7,117 nucleotides of DNA from Patescibacteria group bacterium (GTDB lineage: Bacteria; Patescibacteriota; Dojkabacteria; SC72), in assembly GCA_003518125.1 (NCBI GenBank), contig DOZG01000048.1:1-7117 (forward strand), written 5' to 3'. A program made the position numbers and the translations under genes. Below, piece by piece: positions 1-5,876 of the stretch. The notes beneath the pieces were generated by a model. That model was given only the letters and a program-made list of their open reading frames with translations. It made no database searches and was not told the DNA's origin. Every line of letters starts with the position of its first letter. Position 1 is the first letter of the stretch.

Positions 1-494
1 ATATTATCAACAATAACCATTGGGTGATATGTGTCATCTGTAACAGGAAGTAATTGCCAGTTTGGTACTGCGTTTGAAGTCCAATCTCCTGTATCGCCAA
101 TCGCAATTCTGTGAATATAATTCTCTGTAGCCCAATATATATAATCCTGATACTGCATAGCTCCTAAACATCCTGCATCTCCTGTTGTAGGTACTGTTGT
201 GTATATTAGACTCCATGTGCCTGCACCTGTTCTTCTCCATACTTTACCTGAAGTTGATGAAAAGAAATAGCTATAGCCATCTGTAGATACTACAATCGCT
301 TTAACCAAAGCGTCTACAGTAGCTCCACTATCTTTTTTTAACGCCCAATTAGCTTGAATCACACCAGGCTTACTATGTAGGTCTATTCCTACACTTTTAG
401 CAACAGAGTTTTCCCTTCCTTGATATTTACTTCCTGAAATTCCCCCAAGATTAATGTTGTTAATAAATATTTTATTCCTTTGACTACTTGCCAT
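1..494 (-). CDS. Phage structural-type protein with propeller-like repeats, 3' end cut off by window edge
   Basis: An open frame starts at the ATG at 494-492 and runs without a stop for 164 codons to the left edge, so the C-terminus is missing. The N-terminal part contains NLGGISGSKYQG and GIDLHSKPG (about residues 15-44). From about residue 66 there are two blade-like segments: AIVVSTDGYSYFFSS followed by GKVWRR, then GAMQYQDYIYWATENYIHRI. Each is a run of alternating hydrophobic/aromatic beta strands with a turn, as in beta-propeller or WD-like proteins. I recall similar proteins of unknown function in uncultured phage contigs, but I cannot confirm this here. No signal peptide or membrane segment is visible. 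It follows the repeat protein by 22 bp and is probably co-transcribed with it. A TATAAT box lies 6 bp before the ATG and there is no Shine-Dalgarno. A virion or tail-associated role is inferred from position. Confidence 0.8.
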   Translation of the reverse strand, partial: MASSQRNKIFINNINLGGISGSKYQGRENSVAKSVGIDLHSKPGVIQANWALKKDSGATVDALVKAIVVSTDGYSYFFSSTSGKVWRRTGAGTWSLIYTTVPTTGDAGCLGAMQYQDYIYWATENYIHRIAIGDTGDWTSNAVPNWQLLPVTDDTYHPMVIVDN

Positions 495-500
495 ATATGT

Positions 501-506
501 ATTATA
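501..506 (-). promoter_or_regulatory. Possible -10 box (TATAAT) just upstream of the propeller-like gene
   Basis: The minus strand reads TATAAT, then ACATAT, then the ATG at 494. A start about 7 bases after the box would fall on or next to the ATG, giving a leaderless transcript. No convincing -35 element is present, and such a box is expected by chance in AT-rich DNA, so this is weak. Confidence 0.2.
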
Positions 507-516
507 TCAATTTATC

Positions 517-864
517 TTACGCACATGGAGGCCTCCTCTGTCTAGTCCAACTAGAGTCCCCTCTTTCTTGCTTTTCAAAACTACTTGTTCCTCTTGCCTG
601 GTATGTACTATCCTGTTGTACAATCACTAAGTAATTACTATCCTGTGTTAGTAACTTTAAACTATCCTGAGTCAGTAAGTTAAGTAATACTTCACTCCTA
701 CCCTGCTTAGTCCAACTAGAATCTCCTCTTTCTTGCTTAGTCCAACTAGAGTCCCCACGAGCTTGTTCAATCCACCTAATACATTCTCCAGAAGTGTAAC
801 CTGCATAGTAGAGTCCTCCGTATGTAAGCCCTCCGTATGTTGCTGATCTAACCCCTGTAGCCAT
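517..864 (-). CDS. Small repeat protein with RGDSSWT and LLTQDS repeats
   Basis: This 115-residue protein starts at ATG 864 and ends at TAA 519-517. It opens with a Tyr/Gly-rich stretch (SATYGGLTYGGLYYAGYTSG, residues 7-26). A 10-residue repeat follows at 31-57: WIEQARGDSS, WTKQERGDSS, WTKQGR. A central block (59-86) repeats a hydrophobic-plus-QDS unit (LLTQDS, LLTQDS, VQQDS). The 10-residue repeat then resumes at 87-111 (QARGTSSFEKQ, ERGDSSWTRQ). Three RGD tripeptides occur. The protein repeats are mirrored by DNA repeats. Short proteins with W-T-x-Q repeats and a repeated 'LL-x-x-D' block are, to my recollection, common in uncultured phage tail regions; their function is unknown. An overlapping 66-residue frame (672-872) was rejected because only this frame encodes the periodic repeats. 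Function is not assigned; a structural or surface role is inferred from neighbours. Confidence 0.75.
   Translation of the reverse strand: MATGVRSATYGGLTYGGLYYAGYTSGECIRWIEQARGDSSWTKQERGDSSWTKQGRSEVLLNLLTQDSLKLLTQDSNYLVIVQQDSTYQARGTSSFEKQERGDSSWTRQRRPPCA
543..750. repeat. Direct DNA repeats inside the RGD-repeat gene
   Basis: A 31-base unit at 543-573 recurs at 708-738 with two mismatches. A 17-base unit (TGCTTAGTCCAACTAGA) occurs at 704-720 and again at 734-750, exactly 30 bases apart, matching the 10-residue protein period. The 9-mer ACTATCCTG lies between the blocks at 607-615, 637-645 and 661-669, matching the QDS repeats. These suggest growth of the gene by in-frame duplication, and possible copy-number change. 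Confidence 0.85.
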
Positions 865-884
865 GTATTCATAATTTTAAATTA

Positions 885-1181
885 TTATTTATTCTCAAAC
901 CACTTGTTTAAAGTACCTATTATTAAAGGAGAAGTAACTTGACCAACACAATCTAATATATACTTCATCTCATCTATAGACAATTCAACCTCGTCTTTAC
1001 TCATTAATCTCAAGGAAAGATTGTATGCCATAATCTTATTGTCTTTACCCCACTCTTCTTTAGGACCTACAGAATTAATAGCCATAACTATTAAGTCTCT
1101 CATAATAACAGGCTTTCCTTTCTCGTCTTTAACCACCCCTTTTTGGTAGTTAGAAATCTCCTTGTTTAGATTTACTTTCAT
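885..1181 (-). CDS. Small conserved-type phage protein of unknown function
   Basis: This 98-residue, charged, soluble protein starts at ATG 1181 and ends at TAA 887-885. It opens with MKVNLNKEI, continues with a Lys/Glu-rich turn (VVKDEKGKP, residues 17-25) and an amphipathic helix (MRDLIVMAINSVG, 27-39). A predicted helical region with LSLRLMSKDEVELSIDEMKYI (55-75) and a hydrophobic C-terminal helix (TSPLIIGTLNKWFE, 83-96) follow. This architecture resembles a widespread group of roughly 95-residue siphophage proteins with the same N-terminal strand, central helices and 'EVELS..E...I' motif. I know no firm function for them; a tail-assembly chaperone or adaptor is one possibility, not shown here. 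No signal peptide or membrane span is seen. It lies 22 bp after the tailspike and 20 bp before the RGD-repeat gene, so the three are probably one transcript. There is no Shine-Dalgarno; the leader ends CATAAA-ATG. Confidence 0.8.
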   Translation of the reverse strand: MKVNLNKEISNYQKGVVKDEKGKPVIMRDLIVMAINSVGPKEEWGKDNKIMAYNLSLRLMSKDEVELSIDEMKYILDCVGQVTSPLIIGTLNKWFENK

Positions 1182-1203
1182 TTTATGAATAATAAAAAAT
1201 TAT

Positions 1204-3396
1204 TTAAAGACTAATTAAATGAATTGTTAAACACGTTCTATCTCCAGGATTACCAGCAGCACCATTATCTATATCCACAGTATCTTCGTCTCCTGCAGTA
1301 TCAGCCACAGCATACAATTCCACTTCTTCTCCAGCTGTAAGATATAAAATATCTGAATCTGAAACTGTTAGTCTGTTCGTAGCTCCTCCATTTCCTCCAC
1401 GACTATCAACTGCTGCACTACCATCAACATAAATATACATATAATAAGTACTATCTGCAATAAGATTAAAAAATGTAACTCTTCCCATAACATAATAATA
1501 TCCAGTAACAGGAACAGTAAATTTATATGAAGAAAAATCTGCACCAAGATCATAATCTTCTTCATCTAATAAGACTTTAGTAGCTACATCATGAGTAAGA
1601 TTCGCTTGATCTGCTGATAAATAAGCTCTACATTTTATATCCATTTGGTCAGACAATGTTTCCCATCCTCCTATACCAGAAAGATAAGTTGAACAAGAAT
1701 TAAAGTTTTGACCAATCTTCACACTTACATTAGTTAGAGTTGAAACTCTTATTCCACGAATAGATACATAAGTATTTATAGTTGTATCATCTCTTACGAA
1801 AGAATTACCAGAAATAACACCAGTATTATATTCAGATTTAACCCAAATACACGTTGGAGTGGCATCTGTAGTAGTTTGAACATCATAAATAGCATTTCCT
1901 ATAACAGCAAAGTTTTTATTCTGAATATAAAGCATGATTCCAGAAGAATATGGTTGAAATACAGAGTTACCTGATATTACAGCGTTTTCTGTGTATGATA
2001 TTTTAATACCTCCAGAGATATTATTATCATCTACACCACCTTCATAAATTGTGTTTCCTGTTATAGATACACCATGAGCATAAGTTCCAGCTGTACCTTG
2101 AACGGAAATACCCATTCCATTAGCCTCACTCAAACTAACTACATTTCCTGATACAGTACAATTTCTCGGTCCTGAATAATCTATTCCTCCGTCTCCAGTA
2201 GCATGATTTAAAGCAATGCCTGTTCTACAATCTTTAATAATATTATTACTAAATTCCATGTTTATACCTGCATGGCAATCCAGAGCTTCCCATACTTTAA
2301 TATCCTCAATTACACAGCTAGTAACAGAACAATCCCTAGACACAGGGTATGTAACTAAATCAGAATCCTGTGCTTGTCTAGTAAATGCTACTCCATAAGC
2401 ATTACCAGAACTACCTGGTGTAATACTTTTTATCCAACAATTAGAAACATGAACCTGCCTGAGCGACTTTCCTAAGACCCCAGCATACCCTATAGAATAA
2501 AACCTACAATGAGTAATATGTATATCTTGTGCAAATTCCATATATATACCATAGAAATCCATATCGTGAAAATAACAATCTCTAATTATTACATCTTGAA
2601 TATAATTATCTTTATCTGCACCAATTATACTAATAGCCCTTGCAATTATTTCCGTTGAATTGTTCCCTGTTCCTTCTATTTCTAATCCAAACAATTTAGA
2701 ACCAGAAGTCATAGTAACTAGAGTTCTTTCTGTTACTGTATCAAATACCTTAGCTCCATAAGCATAAACTGTAGTATTCGCAGGTATAGCAATAGTACCA
2801 GTAACCAAATAATCTCCAGCAGGTATTCTGACTGAATTTCCTGCATTAGCTGTTAAAAATGCATTTAAAGTTGCTGTATCATCTGTTACTCCGTCTCCTG
2901 TACCTACAAGAGATACAAGACCCACCAAATCTCCATTACCATCCCATACACTATCCTCATAAGCAGAACCTTTTGTTCCTGTAACTAATTTTACATCACT
3001 ACCTGTTCTTGAAGTAGATTTTATTGAATCATACGCAATATTGGACAAAGTATTATCGTCTCCATTTATAGTTTTATTTGTAAGAATCTGAGTACCAGTA
3101 AGAGTCGCAACAGTAGCATCTATACTAAGAGTAATCTTTCTGGTTGCTGAAGCTACTGAGGCAATACCAGTACCACCAAGTATTGAAAAAGTCTCTGCTG
3201 GAAGTATATCTAAATCAGTTCCTGTATCTGCAGCGATTGAAAATAGAGTTCCTAAAAAATTGGCTCGTGTAATCTTTTTTGTAGATCCATCATCACTTTG
3301 AGCAGTATCTGAAACATCTACCGAAGCAAGTAAATCACCATCTGCAGGAGTAGTAAACGCAACTAAGTCTGCAATCTTTTTTTCTGTGGCAGCCAT
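1204..3396 (-). CDS. Tailspike: right-handed beta-helix with C1q/TNF-like C-terminal domain
   Basis: This 730-residue protein starts at ATG 3396 and ends at TAA 1206-1204. Residues 1-50 (KIADLVAFTTPADGDLLASV, then a TKKIT strand) look like the N-terminal attachment region of many phage fibres. Residues 95-120 contain the fibre motif LTGTQILTNKTINGDDNTL. Residues about 160-220 match the start of a pectate-lyase-type helix (GTGDGVTDDTATLNAFL, IPAGDYLVTG). From 265 to 535 about ten beta-helix coils can be read, for example VIIRDCYFHDM, IHITHCRFYSI, VSITGNTIYEG, AVISGNSVF and GVISGNSFVRD. Residues about 588-730 form a jelly-roll-like domain (FTVPVTGYYYVMGRV near 626-640) ending in TIHLISL. The expected role is host recognition and possibly polysaccharide cleavage; I cannot assign catalytic residues. 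The C-terminal domain resembles that of the collagen-like fibre. Long, full-length and apparently intact. Confidence 0.9.
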   Translation of the reverse strand: MAATEKKIADLVAFTTPADGDLLASVDVSDTAQSDDGSTKKITRANFLGTLFSIAADTGTDLDILPAETFSILGGTGIASVASATRKITLSIDATVATLTGTQILTNKTINGDDNTLSNIAYDSIKSTSRTGSDVKLVTGTKGSAYEDSVWDGNGDLVGLVSLVGTGDGVTDDTATLNAFLTANAGNSVRIPAGDYLVTGTIAIPANTTVYAYGAKVFDTVTERTLVTMTSGSKLFGLEIEGTGNNSTEIIARAISIIGADKDNYIQDVIIRDCYFHDMDFYGIYMEFAQDIHITHCRFYSIGYAGVLGKSLRQVHVSNCWIKSITPGSSGNAYGVAFTRQAQDSDLVTYPVSRDCSVTSCVIEDIKVWEALDCHAGINMEFSNNIIKDCRTGIALNHATGDGGIDYSGPRNCTVSGNVVSLSEANGMGISVQGTAGTYAHGVSITGNTIYEGGVDDNNISGGIKISYTENAVISGNSVFQPYSSGIMLYIQNKNFAVIGNAIYDVQTTTDATPTCIWVKSEYNTGVISGNSFVRDDTTINTYVSIRGIRVSTLTNVSVKIGQNFNSCSTYLSGIGGWETLSDQMDIKCRAYLSADQANLTHDVATKVLLDEEDYDLGADFSSYKFTVPVTGYYYVMGRVTFFNLIADSTYYMYIYVDGSAAVDSRGGNGGATNRLTVSDSDILYLTAGEEVELYAVADTAGDEDTVDIDNGAAGNPGDRTCLTIHLISL

Positions 3397-3411
3397 ATTG
3401 TATCCAAACTA

Positions 3412-3430
3412 ATTTTAGTTATACTAAAAT
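3412..3430. repeat. Perfect 8-bp inverted repeat before the tailspike gene
   Basis: ATTTTAGT (3412-3419) and ACTAAAAT (3423-3430) are perfect complements around a 3-base centre. On neither strand is the hairpin followed by a T-run, so it is not a typical terminator. It sits 15 bases upstream of the tailspike ATG. On the minus strand its centre reads TATAAC, a possible -10 box (3418-3423). An operator or a small RNA hairpin affecting initiation are both possible. Confidence 0.55.
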
Positions 3431-3455
3431 AAGTAGGTTTTTCCTATCTACCTAT

Positions 3456-3485
3456 ATTTTATCCTATATTGAGATATTTTTCCAA
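3456..3485 (-). promoter_or_regulatory. Possible promoter for the tailspike and downstream genes
   Basis: On the minus strand a TTGGAA hexamer (3485-3480) is separated by 18 bases from TAAAAT (3461-3456). These match the sigma-70 consensus at four of six and five of six positions. It lies in the 107-bp gap between the cassette and the tailspike, the largest gap in the window and a sensible place for a promoter. AT-rich DNA gives such matches by chance, so support is limited. An alternative -10 box lies inside the inverted repeat at 3418-3423. Confidence 0.3.
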
Positions 3486-3503
3486 GAATTGACAGGAATA
3501 AAA

Positions 3504-4412
3504 CTAAGTCTCCTTAAAAATGACTCCTGTATTTTGAGCATACTGAGCATACCTCTGCCAAAGTTCTTTTCGTGGAGAGTAATTCATTTCTGCCATAAAT
3601 AACATAGCAGCTTTAAAATCAGGATTAGTCATAATTGCATACATACATGCAACTCTTGCTTCCTCACCTCTTCTTAACTGCCATAAACATCTAGCTTTTT
3701 GTAAATATGCTTCAGCTATTTCATCTCTCCAATACGCTGTCTTGAGATACTCGTTAGTCCAATAGACTGCTTTTTCGTACTTTCTAAAAAATGCATACTC
3801 TCTTGCTAAATAGAACTTCTCTCTGACTAACTCTGGGTCTTTGTCTACAGCATTTTGCAGTATATCTAAAGTACGCTTAGGATACTTAGCATGAGTCGGA
3901 GAATAATAAAAACCTAGCCTTAAATCTGAGTAGTAAGAAGTGCCTTTGTTTTTTCCTCGTGTTGTGTGAACTAAATAATTATGTGCTGCACCTTTCCACT
4001 CTATCTCTGGAATGTTCCTAAATATACGAATACAGTATGCTTCCTTACCATTTTTCTTCTTAGCTCTTACTTTCACATAAACAAAATCCTTTCCAAGTGC
4101 ATTTGCAGCATTTACTACTAACCTAACATCCTCAAAAGAGCTGTCTAATTGCTCATCTGCATCAATAATTAAGATCCATTCTTTTGTACATTTACTCTTA
4201 CTAAAATTTCTAGCTTTAGCAAAGTGCTTCTCCCATTTATACTCTGTATATATCTTGTCTGTATACTTTTTGGCTATCTCTATTGTTTTGTCTACACTTC
4301 CTGTATCTGCAATTACTATTTCATCAGCTTCCTTAACCGATTCTAAAGCTCTTGCAAGCATTTGTTCTTCATCTCTTACAATCATACTTACACTAATAGT
4401 TGTATTATTCAT
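3504..4412 (-). CDS. Family 2 (GT-A) glycosyltransferase with C-terminal TPR-like helices
   Basis: This 302-residue protein starts at ATG 4412 and ends at TAG 3506-3504. It likely transfers a sugar from a nucleotide-sugar donor. The GT-A fold shows in order: SVSMIVRDEEQMLARALES (7-25), the nucleotide-binding strand EIVIADTGSVDKT (31-43), the metal-binding D-x-D in LIIDADEQLD (Asp84 and Asp86), and the acceptor-side RIFRN...WKGAAHNYL (129-147). Residues about 177-275 are helical and TPR-like (YLAREYAFFRKYEKAVYW, AYLQKARCLWQLRRGEEA). This layout is familiar in bacterial glycosyltransferases that modify proteins or cell-envelope glycans; the helices may bind a protein acceptor. No membrane span or signal peptide is visible, so it is probably cytoplasmic. 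Its ATG overlaps the nitroreductase stop as ATGA, implying translational coupling. The acceptor is unknown; the neighbouring fibres are the obvious candidates. Confidence 0.88.
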   Translation of the reverse strand: MNNTTISVSMIVRDEEQMLARALESVKEADEIVIADTGSVDKTIEIAKKYTDKIYTEYKWEKHFAKARNFSKSKCTKEWILIIDADEQLDSSFEDVRLVVNAANALGKDFVYVKVRAKKKNGKEAYCIRIFRNIPEIEWKGAAHNYLVHTTRGKNKGTSYYSDLRLGFYYSPTHAKYPKRTLDILQNAVDKDPELVREKFYLAREYAFFRKYEKAVYWTNEYLKTAYWRDEIAEAYLQKARCLWQLRRGEEARVACMYAIMTNPDFKAAMLFMAEMNYSPRKELWQRYAQYAQNTGVIFKET

Positions 4413-5002
4413 TTTCTGTTATGTTTAAAATCAAACTTACCTAATGCTAATGCCCCACAAAACACTTCGTTTTCTTTAATGTCAAATCTATCATAAAAAA
4501 AGTCCTTGTTCTTGTCTCTAATATTTGGATTTACATAACAACAGCCTATATTCATAACCTCTGCAGTCAAGTAAACTGTCTGAATAATAACTCCTGCATC
4601 TAAATATGGCATATTATCCTTTTCTGCAGGGCTTTTATAACAATCCATGTCTGCTTTTAAAAGTAAAATCGTGTTTGCACGATTTATCCAGCCTACACCA
4701 CCTACCAATAATCCTGATAATAAATCCTTTTCATCTCTTTGAGTAATAGCTGAAGTTAATATTCCATGCCTATCACATGAGCTAGGAGCTTCTGTAATCG
4801 CTTCTAAGATGGGTGTAATATCTATATCCTCCCTATTGAAAGATCGCTGTGAACAACGCCCTCTAAGAACCTCTAAGAAAGTCTGTTGTTCTTCTGGAGT
4901 ATAAACTTTCCATTTTCTATTGCCAAAATTATTTGTTAGTATTCTCTTCTTTCTCTCCTGATGAGCTAAATACCTCTCCTGAAAAACATCTTTTTCTGTC
5001 AT
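4409..5002 (-). CDS. Nitroreductase-family flavoprotein
   Basis: This 197-residue protein starts at ATG 5002 and ends at TGA 4411-4409. The length is normal for a compact nitroreductase. Seen motifs: RCSQRSFN (49-56), matching the R-x-S-x-R-x-F segment that contacts FMN phosphate; APSSCDRHG (72-80) at the place of the usual A-P-S-x-x-N-x-Q motif, with Asp for Asn and His for Gln; PYLDAGVIIQTVYLTAEVMN and IGCCYV (132-157), the conserved family helix; and GALALGKF (183-190), the usual C-terminal strand. The family uses FMN and NAD(P)H to reduce nitro groups, quinones or flavins, and some members oxidise peptide rings or act in glycan pathways; the substrate here is unknown. The start overlaps the upstream stop by one base (TAATG) and the stop overlaps the next start by four (ATGA), so it is translated with two glycosyltransferases. 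It has no visible Shine-Dalgarno. Confidence 0.85.
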   Translation of the reverse strand: MTEKDVFQERYLAHQERKKRILTNNFGNRKWKVYTPEEQQTFLEVLRGRCSQRSFNREDIDITPILEAITEAPSSCDRHGILTSAITQRDEKDLLSGLLVGGVGWINRANTILLLKADMDCYKSPAEKDNMPYLDAGVIIQTVYLTAEVMNIGCCYVNPNIRDKNKDFFYDRFDIKENEVFCGALALGKFDFKHNRK

Positions 5003-5808
5003 TAAATAGACTTATAATAATTCAAGTATTTATCTCTTAACACTAAATTAGGCTCTTTCATCTTCTTAACCTTATTAAGAAATTTCATAAATTCTTCGTC
5101 TGTTGGTGCATACCATACTCCATCTATTTTCTTATAAGAAATAGGGTATTGTCCCATCATGATAGATTTTGCTAAAGTTTCTGAAACACCATTAGAACCA
5201 CCTTTTATCGCTCCTTGAAATGTCCGAATCTGCTTGTCCATTTCCTTTTCTTCTATCCATCCATGATATATAACATTATCTAAATTCTCACCCTCAGAAC
5301 CAAAAATATGAAAAGTTATATCAGGAACTTGTGGTGCAACTCTTAAAACCTTGTCTATACCATACTCCTTATCTCTTCCTGTATGAGAAGTCATAAACAT
5401 ATGAGGTTTATCAGACTGCTTGTAACTAACTTTTAACTTCTTTAAGTTTCCAAAGAATATAGGGTAGTGCTTTACTTTTATTCCTATTGCCCTAAGTAAT
5501 GGTAAGTTCCATGTAGACTGACATAGAAAAGTCGCCTTAGTTGAAAGAAGAGTTTTCATCCAAGAAAGACTCATAAGCAATCGCTTTGCATCTGATCCAT
5601 TGAAATATATAATCTTCTCTCCTCTGTGTCTTTTGAGAACTTCATAATCTTCATTAAAATAAAGACCTTGAAAAAAAACTTTTTTGTTTAAATCTGTTTG
5701 AGAATTATATTGTTTGTATCCCATTTCGCTTATCATTCTTTCACCAAAGACTTCCATAGCCCTGCTGTAATAAACGATTTTCTCACTTTGTGAGCTTGGT
5801 ATTTCCAT
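5002..5808 (-). CDS. GT-B type glycosyltransferase (GT4-like)
   Basis: This 268-residue protein starts at ATG 5808 and ends at TAA 5004-5002. The N-terminal half (about 43-120) contains KVFFQGLYFNEDYEVLKRH and IIYFNGSDAKRLL, an acceptor-side Rossmann-like region. The C-terminal half begins at MFMTSHTGRDKEYGIDKVL (137-155), followed by DITFHIFGSEGENLDNVIYH (163-182), GWIEEKEMD and GGSNGVSETLAKSIMMGQYP (203-222). The last segment is the GT4-type donor-binding motif, with Glu210 in the place of the conserved acidic residue. At 268 residues it is short for this fold (often 350 or more), so its acceptor domain is reduced. No membrane span is visible. It is the first gene of the cassette. A TATAAT lies 5 bases before the ATG, and there is no Shine-Dalgarno. 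Donor and acceptor sugars cannot be read from the sequence. Confidence 0.8.
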   Translation of the reverse strand: MEIPSSQSEKIVYYSRAMEVFGERMISEMGYKQYNSQTDLNKKVFFQGLYFNEDYEVLKRHRGEKIIYFNGSDAKRLLMSLSWMKTLLSTKATFLCQSTWNLPLLRAIGIKVKHYPIFFGNLKKLKVSYKQSDKPHMFMTSHTGRDKEYGIDKVLRVAPQVPDITFHIFGSEGENLDNVIYHGWIEEKEMDKQIRTFQGAIKGGSNGVSETLAKSIMMGQYPISYKKIDGVWYAPTDEEFMKFLNKVKKMKEPNLVLRDKYLNYYKSI

Positions 5809-5813
5809 ACTTT

Positions 5814-5819
5814 ATTATA
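5814..5819 (-). promoter_or_regulatory. Possible -10 box (TATAAT) for the glycosyltransferase cassette
   Basis: The minus strand reads TATAAT, AAAGT, then the ATG at 5808. Transcription would begin about at the start codon, as in leaderless messages. The -35 region has no good match. It lies between the putative terminator of the collagen-like gene and the cassette, where a new promoter would make sense, but an exact TATAAT is common in DNA this AT-rich. Confidence 0.25.
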
Positions 5820-5833
5820 TATTATCTATTTTC

Positions 5834-5876
5834 AAAAGAAAAACCAAACTAATAAAAGATTTGATTTATTTAGTTT
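5834..5876 (-). terminator. Putative rho-independent terminator after the collagen-like fibre gene
   Basis: On the minus strand AAACTAAATAAA (5876-5865) pairs with TTTTATTAGTTT (5857-5846): seven pairs, a one-base bulge, then four more pairs, around an 8-base loop. The tail reads GG, TTTTT, C, TTTT (5845-5834). The upstream arm overlaps the TAA stop codon. The stem has only one G-C pair, so it may be a weak or leaky terminator. Confidence 0.5.

Noticed and set aside
34..240. 68-residue minus-strand frame
   Set aside because: It overlaps the better-supported propeller-like frame (494-1), whose translation has coherent strand repeats; this one does not look protein-like.
672..872. 66-residue minus-strand frame starting at ATG 872
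   Set aside because: It overlaps the 115-residue frame, and its periodicity is the shadow of the RGDSSWT repeats read in another frame.
1368..1565. 65-residue minus-strand frame, Ile/Leu-rich, resembling a membrane protein
   Set aside because: It lies wholly within the tailspike C-terminal domain in another frame; the hydrophobic composition is a by-product of AT-rich coding sequence.
2216..2398. 60-residue plus-strand frame
   Set aside because: Antisense to the beta-helix coding region, with no plausible start signal or recognisable motif.
3412..3430. Rho-independent terminator for the family 2 glycosyltransferase gene
   Set aside because: The inverted repeat is A/T-only apart from one G-C pair per arm and has no T-run after it on either strand; it is also about 75 bases beyond the stop and next to the following start codon.
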